From contig JAMSLZ010000001.1 of assembly GCA_026027325.1 (NCBI GenBank), positions 372,001 through 436,000 on the forward strand: a stretch of DNA of 64,000 nucleotides, read 5' to 3'. Position numbers and translations under genes: made by a program. The notes beneath the pieces were generated by a model that saw only the letters and a list, made by a program, of their open reading frames with translations, had not been told where the DNA came from and did no database searches. How positions within the stretch are numbered: the stretch's first letter is position 1; the number at the start of each line of letters is the position of its first letter. This stretch comes from Actinomucor elegans (lineage: Eukaryota; Mucoromycota; Mucoromycetes; Mucorales; Mucoraceae). Positions 46,176 to 57,601 of the stretch are shown one piece after another.

Positions 46176-47726
46176 TTATTCTTCAAGATGTTCATCTTCT
46201 TCAAGCATGTCATCTTCCTCAAGATAATCTTCATCTTCCAACAACTCTTCATCAGCTGTAGCCTCTTGGTATTGTTGGTATTCAGAAACCAGATCGTTCA
46301 TATTGGATTCAGCTTCAGTAAATTCCATCTCATCCATGCCTTCGCCAGTATACCAATGCATGAAAGCTTTTCTTCTAAACATGGCTGTGAATTGCTCATT
46401 GACACGCTTGAACAATTCCTGAATAGCTGTACTGTTACCAATAAAGGTACCAGACATTTTCAAACCAACAGGAGGAATATCACAAAGTGAAGTCTTGACA
46501 CTATTGGGAATCCATTCAACAAAGTAAGAAGAGTTCTTTTGTTGAACAGCCAACATTTGGTTCTCGACTTCCTTGGTAGAAAGTCGACCACGGAAGATGG
46601 TAGCTACAGTCAAGTAACGGCCATGACGAGGATCAGAAGCAGCCATCATGTTGCGTGCATCGAACATCTGAGCGGTCAATTCAGGAACACTCAAGTTACG
46701 GTATTGCTGTGATCCAAACGCGGTCAATGGAGCAAAACCGACCATAAAGAAATGAAGACGAGGGAAAGGGACCATATTGACAAAAGTCTTTCTCAAATCA
46801 CTGTTCAATTGACCTGGGAAACGTAAACTGGTAGATACACCAGACATGACGGCAGAGACCAATTGATTCAAATCACCATAGCCAGGATTGGTTAATTTTA
46901 GAGTACGGAAACAGATGTCATAAAGAGCTTCATTATCAATACAAAAGGTAGCATCACAGTTCTCAACCAATTGATGAACAGTCAATACAGCATTGTAAGG
47001 CTCAACCACAGTATCAGAGACCTTGGGAGAAGGAACGACAGAGTAAGTACAAAGCATACGATCAGGGTATTCTTCACGAATCTTGCTCAACAAGAGTGAA
47101 CCCATGCCAGAGCCAGTACCTCCACCAAGAGAGTGGGCCAATTGGAAGCCTTGAAGACAGTCAGTGTGCTCTGCTTCCTTACGGATAATATCCAAGACAG
47201 ACTCAACCAGCTCAGCACCTTCAGTGTAGTAACCCTTGGCCCAAGAGTTACCAGCACCAGATTGACCAAAGATAAAGTTATCAGGGCGGTAGAGTTTACC
47301 ATAAGTACTACCACGAATGGCATCCATTGTAGCAGGCTCAAGATCAACCAAGACGGCTCTTGTTGTAATTTCAATATGAGATAGATGAATTACAAAATTG
47401 ACAGTGAAATCAAACTTACCTTGGAACGTATTTACCGGTGGATCCTTCATTGTAATAGACATTGATACGTTCAAGCTGCAAGTCATTATCACCTGCGTAA
47501 GCACCAGTGGAGTCGATACCATGTTCTTGACTAATGGTTTCCCAGAACTTTTGACCAATCTATCAGTTTGACCAACCGGTTATTAGTAGCTATTTTATTG
47601 GAGTTTGCGTTTCGTGTACTTGCCTGATTACCACATTGACCTTTGCAAGATGAGATGATGATTAGAAAGTGTGTGGTGTATATAATCGAAGCACTTACCA
47701 GCTTGAACGTGAATAATTTCTCTCAT
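46176..47726 (-). CDS. Beta-tubulin
   Basis: Four exons (47726-47699, 47640-47624, 47559-47420, 47358-46176) give 455 residues. It begins [17 protein letters not shown], with the autoregulatory MREI start and nucleotide-binding loop, and has the tubulin signature GGGTGSGMG near 140-148. The tail is acidic, ending in EEDEHLEE. Beta-tubulin binds GTP at the exchangeable site and forms microtubules with alpha-tubulin. Residue 167 is Tyr, 198 is Ala, 165 is Cys and 200 is Phe; the first two match substitutions that give benzimidazole resistance in other fungi. The first two introns interrupt codons 10 and follow codon 15; the second has a GC donor. Confidence 0.97.
47560..47623 (-). other. GC-AG intron in beta-tubulin
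   Basis: Exon 2 ends GGTAATCAG and is followed by GCAAGT, then 64 bp on an ATAG acceptor precedes ATTGGTCAAAAG. Only this junction yields the invariant GNQIGQKF sequence; no GT donor gives the frame. The donor keeps a strong match to U1 outside position 2. Confidence 0.85.
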
Positions 47727-47836
47727 TTTCGATGTATCAAGTCGAGTGTTTTATTTAATTTTTGTTGTAAAGGATTCTTTCTTGAAGAAGAAAAAAAAAG
47801 AAAAGGAAATATAAAAATAGGAGCAAATATAAAAAC

Positions 47837-47860
47837 GTGTGTGTGTGTGTGTGTGTGTGT
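47837..47860. repeat. (GT)12 microsatellite in the beta-tubulin 5' region
   Basis: A perfect dinucleotide run 110-135 bp upstream of the beta-tubulin start codon. It would read as (CA)n on the coding strand. Confidence 0.9.
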
Positions 47861-48544
47861 ACCTAAGGAACGGCTCGCACACATACTGTGTGTTGGTTTA
47901 CTACTTGATTATTGATATAAAACAACTTCCAAATAAGATTATCGGATTCTCAAATCACTTGCCTTAGTGCGTTTTCAACTAAACAAATCTGCCTCAAGAT
48001 TGTGTATAAGCCAGGGGGGAATTGTACCTGAATTATAGTCTACAGGAGCTGTTTTGGAGATATATCTGATATATAGATGCAACTCATTTAAACATGAGGC
48101 CAGAATATACGCTTTTTAATGGTTTCGTAGGTTTATATTAAACAATATCATTGATTGCATTTTAGAATGCTTTGGAAGTATTCTGCTTTAGGTCGTACAT
48201 GCAGCAGCACGAAACAAGTATAACCTTCACAAATCACTCCACCCAAAACGGAGCTTTTTTTACTTCTTGAGGGGGAGAAGTTATCTACAACTACAGCAGT
48301 TGGGTACATACTAGTATAGAGAGTGGTCTTGTCTCACAAGGTTAGATTAGATGGGTGTATGACATGGCACTTTTAGAAAGCTCTAGCTTTTAACTACATA
48401 TATATTGCGCTATAGATGCCGGTTTATCGGAAAGAGTACACTTTTCTAAATACTGTCCGGGAATCATCGATTTATCTCAGTCTATTACCGATCTACAGAC
48501 ATGACTATCTAGCAAAGTGTACATGGCGGACCTTCAATTGAATT

Positions 48545-48569
48545 ACTACTACTACTACTACTACTGGTA
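48545..48569. repeat. (TAC)n trinucleotide microsatellite
   Basis: About eight TAC/ACT units in non-coding DNA. Confidence 0.9.
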
Positions 48570-51500
48570 CCGCTTTACGCACTCGTCTTCCTTAGTTTAT
48601 ATTAACCTTGTATACATGCTCAAGTTGATAAACTAGTTGTAAACCAATTCAATAAAAAAAATCATGCATTTTCTATATATTTTCCATAAATTATTACTTT
48701 ACCTTGGCTTCTAGGTGATCTACTAACGCGATTATGTGATTTCTACACCTAAACGTTAACCTAAATCATTAATTCGTCTATTTTCATTTTCGACTTGATT
48801 ATACATGAATAACTAACATCTTTCAATGATTACTTGTGGATATAAAACTAATTATTTCATATAGTACGTTTCATTCAATATTTTGTTAAAAACTATTAGT
48901 TTGTTTCAACTTGAAGCTCTATAGGCGTGATTACGTGAATTGACAACATCATAAATACAGCTCGAGATCTTTGATTGGCCTTTTTTAGCTTCCAATCGGA
49001 CTATTACGCTAGCCTTTAAATATCTATTGATACCTATGAATAACTATATCATTCAAAATCTTTCTATCCAAGTCATGTTCACATCTTATGAATTTTGAAT
49101 ATTGTTTAGTGGTTATCATATGCAACAGTTAGTATTTTAATTTAATTGAGGCTCTTGCAAAGTAAATAATTTATTTTTTTTATGCAGGAACATGGGATTT
49201 AAAAGTCAGGGACCAGCTGATCAGAAGGCATCAATATATCGAGAAGGAATCACTTTATGTCCTGTATCATTTGACCAGTTGAAAATCTTGTCTGGATCGG
49301 CAAGGTTTAAAACCATTATTTTTATCGACGATAAGTTTATTGAGAAAGAAACTGTGTTTAAGCTTTTAAAAATATCTTTCTTTTCATATAGTCTCATTAT
49401 TATACAATCTAATAAAAAAGAGTAGCAAATAATTTCTTCTGATGTCTAACGATGCATTGATAACTGTTCTGGTTTCCAAGAACAGCATATTGTATCAGTC
49501 AGATACACCTAATAGCTAACATCTTTATAGCGTTATTTTCAAGTTCAATAACTTTTTCGTTTGTTTTTAAACTCTCTTTTTCAGGACTTGAAGGTTCTTC
49601 ATCTGTTCATTTATCAATTTGTTGCCCTACTATCGACTATTTTATTACAGACATCCTAAACTGGCAAAACCAACTACCTCTTTAAATCTCTTTAAGTATA
49701 GTTTGGTATATCTTAACTGAAAGCCTCTAAATACGTTACTTATATCTGCATGAAAATATATAAAAATTTTCTCAGCCAAAACTATGCCTCACAATCCCAA
49801 GTTTTGTAAATTATCATGGCTTATTAGACTGGCATTATACTACAGCTTGATACAAAAATATCATCAAACAATACCTTGTTAACAATAAAGAGAAGCCTAT
49901 TCACTAAATATGAACTATAGAAAAAGTCTGAAGAATCATGAATGCGTTGGTTGCAAAAGTCGCAGAGATACTCCAGTTAAACATTCATACTAGTAATGTC
50001 AAATGGGCCGGCTAGATAACCCCTGAAGAAATGAACGCCATTTCAGAACGATAGAATACTGTGAATATCAATAGTGACAATGATGACAGGGGCTCATCCT
50101 ACACACTGATAATTCTTTGGATACGCAACAATACCGACACGGCCAAATTGTTGAACAACGATCAAACTGTTGCTAGAAAACTTTCGAACAGCGGTTTACT
50201 GCGCATTGAAACACTCATTCATGAAATATTGGTATTGTCACTTATTCATCTTTTTAGCTCATATCAACTTAGTCAAAGAATGGTGGATATATTTTTCTGA
50301 AGAAATGATGGATATGTTGTACGATACACTTTTGACATAAATTTTGAATTTTTTACAAGAATTTCAGTAATGTGATATTGTTTAGCCCTATGCTCGCTAT
50401 GCTCATTCAGCCATGGCCATCTTTCAGGGGAGGAGCCTTACAGAGGGTTCGTTGTGGGTCTCTAGATGAGGAGAGGGTTTACATTCCGATTTTCAATGAG
50501 GCGATGATTACAAATTAATTCTAAGGTTCAATAAATAAATTAGTGATGAATCTTATGCGGTATGCTATATTATTTTCCTATGGCCAAGGTTCATGACTTA
50601 TAGTATGGAACGCGTTGTATGCTTTTACTGTATGCCAAAATATACGTTTATACTATGAAGCATATTTGGTTCTGGTAATAAGAACACTGTCTCTTTCTAA
50701 TTTTTTACGGCTTATCAAAACTAATTAAGGATGTATAAAAGTGGCTCGCTTACTAAATCAGGTTGACAGCAAATAGTCTTCAAAGGATTCAGCTGAAATA
50801 GTACTTATGGTTGAAAAGGAATCGGGGTGCCACAAACGGTGTGTGGCTCGAGACATTACAAATGTGCAAGTCATACCAAAATAATGATTACCATTACTAT
50901 TCTATTAACGCAACGTAACTTGATTAAACTAATAGAATTCAAAAATATTTACTTTGTTCTTTGACCCTACACTTTCGACACCAGAATTAGATTCTGATGA
51001 AAATGTGCTTATTGGATGGCCCAGCGTAATATCACAAGAGAACGGCGACATTCGCCTTGATACCACAATATCAAATATTCACCAGTTGAAATTTAGTATT
51101 AGTTTGAGTTACAGCGAAATGAAAGTAACAAGGCTAGCATGAGACAAACACACTCTATGTCACGATCTGCTGCAATTAACCATTCCTAATAGAGGTATCA
51201 TTGATAATAGCAAACTGAAAGCTTCTTTAGCATCTCAAATTCATGTTAAACTATTTTTTTAAAAGAAAAAAAATACAGAATAGAAAACGAAAGCACCCGC
51301 ATTCGTTTATTTTTATAGGATTTGACATACAATATGATGGTATTTACGTAATGCAAGAAATAAAATTTTCCTTCATTCCTTGGGAGAGCCCATCTCTTGC
51401 ATTAACTTAGAATATAAGGCAGTTACTCTTGATAACTGAAACATTTTGGAGATTATGTTGTTCAATTGATGTAACGGGAAAAGTCACACAAAGTTACCAC

Positions 51501-52616
51501 CAAGCATTTGAATCAATATATGCACTATTCGATAGGACGAAAGATAGACATCGGTTAGGTACATTACGATTTGAACAATAATATCGTATTTACCTTCTAT
51601 AGTATGTAACTCTCTAACTATTCATCTTGTAATAAATTTATACTCTTTATAGTATGTAATTTTGTAATAAATAAAATAAAAGAAGTGAAACAAAATGTAA
51701 GCCTTTAGCTTTGCTTTTATCAGGAAAAATCCAGTACTAATTCGCTAAAGTTAAGTTTTCTAAAGTTGGTGAATGATTTCCGAAAAAAAAAGTGCACGAC
51801 TTTTTTTTTGTTAAGTCAGTTACTAAAACATTTATCAGAATGAGAAACAAAGCTTTTGAACCCACTTAAATGTTAATCATCGTGTAACAAATTATGTTTG
51901 TTAAAGCTTGTATTTAAGCTTTAAATTGTTATCTCTATCCTGGCAACACTACAAAAACAAAAAACAAAACAAAAAGAACTCAATTGATTTTATTCTATGG
52001 CTAAATTAATTAACCTACTACTGTATCTCGGCTCATTGTCAAAGGTGCATCCTGTGATTTCGCGACAATCACTCAATAAAAGACTTCCAATGAGAGAGAG
52101 TAGAATAAGTTCTTACGAGAATGATCAAATTTCAGTATTTAGAACATTTAGATCCTTTCTAAAACGCTATATTTTATTTTTTATGTTCGATATCAATAGT
52201 TGATCAGTGTTTAATTATATAGTATACTACAGTTTTATATCATTAAATCCATGCTTCTTCGTAAGAAAAAAAAGGGGGCTGAATCTCAACTGAGTGTAAC
52301 ATAAAAAGATGCGATTGGATAATCAATCTTTAAACAATTTGAAATGGAGATTATCGAAATGATTCTTCTAATCATTTTGCACTTTATTCAACGCCAAGTT
52401 TCAAATATTAAAAGCTCAGTAGGAAAAGCTAATATTTCCTTACAAGGACATAATTACCATTTGGTGTTCATGGCCGCTATTTAGTTACACTAATTCATGG
52501 TCACCATTGTTGAAAAAAAAAAAAAAAAGAACTTTATTAAAATGAAAAAAAAAATGCATAAGGAATTTTGAGGCTATATACTAATAATTTACAACAAGAA
52601 GGGGAGGAGGAGGATT

Positions 52617-53286
52617 TTACTCACCCTTTTTCATATCAAATGTTTGAAGAGGATTCTCAATGTTACTGTCGCCGTTTCTATAGGCGGCAATTCGACTATT
52701 TGAAATGCGTCCAGTAAAGCTACTAGATTTTGCGCAGACACCAGGTCTACCTGCAAAGAACCACTGAGCCTTCATTGCGACCAATTTATCTACTATGCCT
52801 AATACACTGCGATCCGCTGGTAAACTGTCATGGTCTGAAGCATCAATAGGCAGGATATGCCAATTTTCTTTTGGTAGCTCATCATAAGGTATCTGACCGT
52901 TGTTGACGGATGTCAAGGATACGTTGAGGTGCTGATAGAGATATTGGATCGCTTCATGGTGCTCTGGTTTTAATTGTTTTACGTTGAAGGAAATGGACTC
53001 TGGTTTGGCGCCAGTTGTATTGAGTAGGTGAGGATAATCAGTTAATAAAAACACATTTAAAGGTGTGCCAAGCTGATGGATTTGATCGATTAAACCCTTG
53101 GCGCAAGGTAACAAGTTCGATAGAGGTTCTAGCCTCTCCATACGCCAATGAATTGCTATATAGGGCTTTAACTGCGATGATATCTTGTTGGCTATATCAA
53201 CCCAGCGTTGATTATAAGATAAAGGCTCCTGTGCGCGTCTGTTTTTGATAAACTTGTATCTATGGCACTGTTAGTAAATAAATCTT

Positions 53287-53329
<43 letters not shown>

Positions 53330-54220
53330 ACCTTCTATCGTAAAACAAGTTTATTACATCCACTGGTGGTGAAGATACTGTTTGTTGAATGTTTCCTACG
53401 CCGATCGAACTAGCACCAGTCATGCCGAGATACTCGTGCTGTCTGGCTTCATCACTTAAAACATTCATCATCACGTCGGTCACATTGATATGACGCTGGT
53501 CTTGGTGATCGGCAAACTGGTAACTCACAGAAGGTCTTCCAGAGAAATCAAATGAATCTTTAAAGCAGTTTTTCACTGCCTTGAGGAGCTTGGAATTGCG
53601 AGTACCTTGCATATAGATTTCTTGCCCAGTAGGGATGGCACCGGCATAATGTCTTGCTAATAACCATGCCTTAAAATCTTCCATAGTGATATAACTAAAA
53701 TGATCGTGGTTATCATTGAGCCAACCGAGATCATAGTAGAACTGGAATGAGTGCGGCAAACAAGAGCCCATATGGGAGTTGTAGACATTAGGTAAGACTA
53801 TGGTACGTCCTAGTTTACCAGCTAGGAAGGCTAATTGTCTAAAATGGAGTTGAGCTTTGGACTCTGTGCAAAGAAGCTTGTGTCAATTAAGCTAGTGCGT
53901 ATTTAATTTGTAAATTAGTTACCTTGCTCTGTGATAGCAATAGGCAGAATGAATTTGCATCTATCTTTACCACAGTATGCTTGATCTATTTCGCGATATA
54001 TGTCACTATTAGATTCATTGTTTGTTTGGAAACCATTGGTAAAAGAAGAAATATCAGGCCATCGATAACTGTATTTGACGAAAGGAGGATAGCTATATTG
54101 TACAGGCGATGGAGTGCTTCCGAGATCGAAGGAAAACAACAGAAAGGGTATACATAATGAAGATAGAAATGCGATGCATAGAAAAGCGTATTTTTGAGTG
54201 AAATCACTTTTAAGAAACAT
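52617..54220 (-). CDS. Type II membrane protein, probable O-fucosyltransferase-like glycosyltransferase
   Basis: Three exons join to about 490 residues, with introns at about 53854-53922 and 53269-53330. A short basic N-terminus (MFLKSDFTQKY) precedes one hydrophobic segment (AFLCIAFLSSLCIPFLLF), the signal anchor of a Golgi type II enzyme. The luminal part has CGKDRCKFILPI, the block ESKAQLHFRQLAFLAGKLGRTIVLPN (donor-site-like Arg in a helix) and YIAIHWRME, a motif of the GDP-fucose O-fucosyltransferase group (xxHWRxE). Later VDKLVAMKAQWFFAGRPGVCAKSSSF resembles the conserved C-terminal loop of that fold. The linkage formed cannot be told. The second intron contains a 36-base A/T run, which could cause assembly or splicing trouble. 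Confidence 0.6.
53292..53327. repeat. Poly(dA) tract, 36 nt, inside an intron
   Basis: A pure A run on the plus strand (T on the transcript strand) in the second intron of the glycosyltransferase-like gene. As it reads U in the transcript near the 5' part of the intron, it may influence splicing. Confidence 0.9.
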
Positions 54221-54350
54221 AATAAGCTACTAGAAAGAAAGAAGAGAGATCTACGGTGATGACGATCGCTTTTAATACATTTCGATTTATTTTAGGCTAA
54301 TTTTTTCACTCAATTTGTCATAGTTTGCCAAGCTGAAGCTATTGTGTCAC

Positions 54351-54372
54351 TTTTTTTTTTTTTTTTTTTTTT
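54351..54372. repeat. Poly(dT) tract, 22 nt
   Basis: A T run in the 253-bp gap between the start of the glycosyltransferase-like gene and the stop of the small orphan gene. Confidence 0.85.
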
Positions 54373-54473
54373 AATCAACAGATAAAAAGGATAAACGGTT
54401 TATAAATGCTGATACATTTATTTACTTATTACATATTCATTCATTATAAATAACCAATGCCGTATCACTCCGA

Positions 54474-54891
54474 CTACTTTACCTCGGTTTGAAAAAGATA
54501 GATCTTTTGACGTCTCGATATAATCCAACTAGAACCAGTAAGATCATAAAGAATAGCGTGAGTCTTTTGGATGCTATTATTTAATCCGTCCACTGAATAT
54601 ATCCCTTGATTAACGGGTACCTCTTTCTCTTCTTCTGGAACTCGCCTGCGCTTGCTAATTGGAATATCTTTAAGCAGTAACTCCGGACTGTTTCTGATGA
54701 AACGATCGCTTTTCAAGGCCTTGTAAAAGATCAATGGTGTAACAAATTATGCTTATCTTTAAAAAGAAATCGCATACTTTGATTGCAATGATATTCGGAA
54801 TATTTAACCTTGAAGATTTATCTTTACCCGCGCTCCCGTTTGATTCATCCCTGCTGAAATGGCTATATATAAACCAATTACAGGAAAACAT
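54474..54891 (-). CDS. Small uncharacterised basic protein, two exons
   Basis: The ORF starting at 54891 (ATGTTTTCCTG) runs to a GTATGC donor near 54778, and a TTTTACAAG acceptor near 54722 joins in frame to an exon ending at 54474. The product would be about 119 residues with a basic patch (SKRRRVPEEEK) that may be a nuclear signal and an ordered end (NNSIQKTHAILYDL, then SSWIISRRQKIYLF). I do not recognise it. The start is uncertain, since it sits only 270 bp from the COX16 start on the other strand, so either may have a longer 5' UTR. Confidence 0.5.
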
Positions 54892-55159
54892 AGCCAGATT
54901 CTAACCTCGCCAAGTGGATCTATTAATACCACAGTATCAATCCATCTTTGCTTGCATATGGAACGAGCTCTATATATTAAAGAAGCAAAGCGGAAGCCTG
55001 CTTAATGTAAGTGGCACGTTAAAAGTGGCTTTACTATATCTTGTTTGCTATGTGAATCGTTACTGGCGGCATCTCATATTTAAGAACCGCCCCTGTGTGG
55101 CTTGCTTTGATAACCCAGGCCAGGTAAGTCAAACACTCCATTACTTTCAATATATACCA

Positions 55160-55594
55160 ATGGTCACATTTCAAAGTAAGCCTTATGGACAAAAAAGCGC
55201 ATTTAGCCCTTTAGCTGCAAAGGCAAAGCAAAGACCATTTTTATACTTTGGTTTGCCATTTCTTGGCATCATGGTGGCGGGCTCATTTGGCCTTTCACAA
55301 CTAACACAAACGAAATTTGATCATCGAGATAGAAGACACACCAAGGTATATACCGATTCAACCATTATTGCACATTAAATATTTACATTTCAGCAGGTAG
55401 CGAAAGAGGAAGCTTTGGGTATGGATAAGAATCGACGCAAATTAAGTTTACAAGAAGAGTACTTTGTAAGTGTATTGTGCATAAAATGGGGATAATTATA
55501 CTTATATGTAAACATATAGCGATTACAAGCTCAAACAGATGATGAATGGGAACAAGTGCGTATCAGTAGACCAGCCGGATCAGACCAAAAATAA
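55160..55594 (+). CDS. COX16: COX16, cytochrome c oxidase assembly factor
   Basis: Three exons (55160-55345, 55394-55465, 55520-55594) give 110 residues, in the usual range. After a basic N-terminus comes the single transmembrane block RPFLYFGLPFLGIMVAGSFGLSQLTQTKFDHRD, here described only by its ends (RPFLYFGLPF and GSFGLSQLTQ), which is the family signature. The C-terminus has the QLQEEYFRLQ-type coiled segment and a WEQVRISRP ending. Cox16 sits in the mitochondrial inner membrane and helps insert copper-loaded Cox2 and assemble Cox1. The stop is 6 bp from that of the convergent glutaredoxin gene. Confidence 0.92.
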
Positions 55595-55600
55595 ATGTTT

Positions 55601-56362
55601 TTATTTAATCATTTCCATAAACTCGCCATTATCAATACTTTCTTTCAATACATCCAATCCACCTACTAGTTCACCTTTCACATAGATTTGAGGATAAGTT
55701 GGCCAGTCTGAAAAGGTCTTGAGACCTTGACGTACTTGGTTGTCTGTCAGTATATTAAATGAACTGTATTTCACTTCCAAATCTGATAGAATCTCAATCA
55801 CTTGTTTCGAGAATCCACATTGAGGCTTTTCAGGTACTCCCTTCATAAACACCATGATATGGTCTGATTGAATCAAATCACGAAGTCGAAACTGTAGGGC
55901 ATTATCATCCATAACAGGAGGGATGGTCTTTTGGTAATTATATTTAGCGACTGTATTAGAAAGTTCTGCTGCTTTAGCTCCTTCAATCCTGTCCAGTACA
56001 CGGTTTTCCTATTATCATCCATGTTAATGATACTATAGAGAACATTCAACGCGTACTTACTTTTACAATTAAAAAACTTGGAACACTATCGATTTTAAGC
56101 TTTTCAACGATAGCTGGGAACTCTGGTGCTTCGATCTAACCAGTAATGAATATTTACAAATATGCTTGAGCTATTTATTTAAAGTTATTACCTGTATATA
56201 GCTTGGATGAGGGTATTTGTTGGCTAGTTCCGTAAACACTTGGTTCATTTGCTGGCAAGGCTCTGCCCAAGAGGCCCAAAAGTTAAGTACATGAACTACG
56301 TCCTTTTTGGAAACAAGTCTGTCGAACTGTCTTTCTGTCGTGATATTGTAGATGATTGGCAT
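55601..56362 (-). CDS. Monothiol glutaredoxin of the Grx3/4 (PICOT/GLRX3) type
   Basis: Three exons encode 217 residues. Residues 1-110 are a thioredoxin-like domain with the motif WAEPC, where yeast Grx3/4 also keep a single Cys. Residues 115-217 are a glutaredoxin domain with the monothiol CGFS motif in KPQCGFSKQV, plus the glutathione-binding WPTYPQIYV and GGLDVL loops. Such proteins bind a [2Fe-2S] cluster between two Grx domains and two glutathiones, deliver iron-sulfur clusters and signal iron status to transcription factors. One Grx domain is present, as in fungi; animal GLRX3 has two. Introns lie near 56116 and 56035. Convergent with COX16. Confidence 0.93.
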
Positions 56363-57601
56363 GATTTAATAAGAAAAGAAGTGAAAAAAAGAACAGGCGA
56401 TCCCAGTTGTGTATTTGTTATCTTAAAAGAGTAAGTGTAACCATTGATAACAAACTATGATAAGCGAAAAAAAAAAAGAAGGAGCTGTCTTTCTCAGTGT
56501 GATTCAGCATAAACCAGTTGAATTTCTCATTGTGACATATCTGTTTGACAGATCAAATAATTCTCAATCAAAAGCCTTCCTATCAAACACAATGCATTTA
56601 CTTCAAATCAAAGTATTATGTTAAATCTTTGAAATCATCTACAATCTCCTTTATGTACAGTTTGGGTCACCCATTTATTATATATATAACATACTTTATT
56701 CTCTCTTTTTTCTCAGGAAACAAAGTATACCTTTGTGCCCTTGTTAAATTAGACGCATGTTTGCCATTTGAGCTTGATAAACGCAATACGTATTTCATTT
56801 TCCGCTTCAGTCACCGCAGATCAAAGTAGATTTTCTTTCAGCATTTGCTAGTTTCAATATATAATAAAAACAGCTAGTTTATTGGAAAATACATAATTTT
56901 TTTATACAATTCCCAAGAGTTATTTATTTATCTTGATCTGTTGTTGATATAGACAGGTTTTTGTAATTTTACAAAGAAATCATGTTGAATTACCATCAGC
57001 CAATCAATTGATAGATCATCTCTGTATTCCAGCATTCAATAATGAAACACACATGTTCAAAATATACTATTGTATCAAGCAGGACTATTACATAATGAAA
57101 CGCAATGAGTATGTTGCACGTTATTGATTACTTATAATATACTTGCATTTTAAATCAACTTGATGATCTATATATTTCTCAATTGATTCTGGTTTAATGT
57201 TACATTAAATGACTTGTGTAAGCCTAGGTAAAGTTTCTACACTTACTGAAACCTTTGTTGTGTTGCAATACAACGAACATATTACTAGTATGTAACTGTA
57301 GATTTATATCTTGTCGTATTACATGAAGTACTCAATTCCAGATGGCCCGACTGATCTTGGTCAAAAATTACATCCAATCAGTATTTCATGCTTAAAATGA
57401 ATCACTACATCTATTAGAGCGTTAATTACATCGAAGCAGAATATACTTAAAAACCATACGTATACAATATATTGCTTTGCTGCATAAGTTCTACCCTACA
57501 GCTTTTGCAAAATCAAACTCCACTAGTTGAACTTTCGTTTCAAAAGTTCTTCCATTTTTTTTTATATATATACTCGCATACAAATATACTTTCACCAATC
57601 A
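56363..57601. other. AT-rich intergenic region
   Basis: Spacer between two genes transcribed outward (glutaredoxin minus, CSN4 plus). It holds their promoters. An ORF at 56545-56829 (+) is hydrophobic in places but has no known motif. Nothing else is recognised. Confidence 0.55.

Larger units (their letters stand above)
47727..52616. other. 4.9-kb gene-poor AT-rich region
   Basis: The largest gap in the window. The left end is the beta-tubulin promoter, with a (GT)12 microsatellite at about 47837-47860. A (TAC)n microsatellite lies at about 48545-48569. Short ORFs at 49192-49425, 50061-50300, 50954-51142 and 51997-52203 are about 60-80 residues, have no recognised domain, and could be relics of decayed genes or transposons. 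I see no long terminal repeats, transposase motif, tRNA or rRNA. Confidence 0.55.

Noticed and set aside
54914..55159. Longer COX16 reading frame starting near 54914
   Set aside because: No ATG start there and the extra residues are unlike COX16; the Met at 55160 gives the family length.
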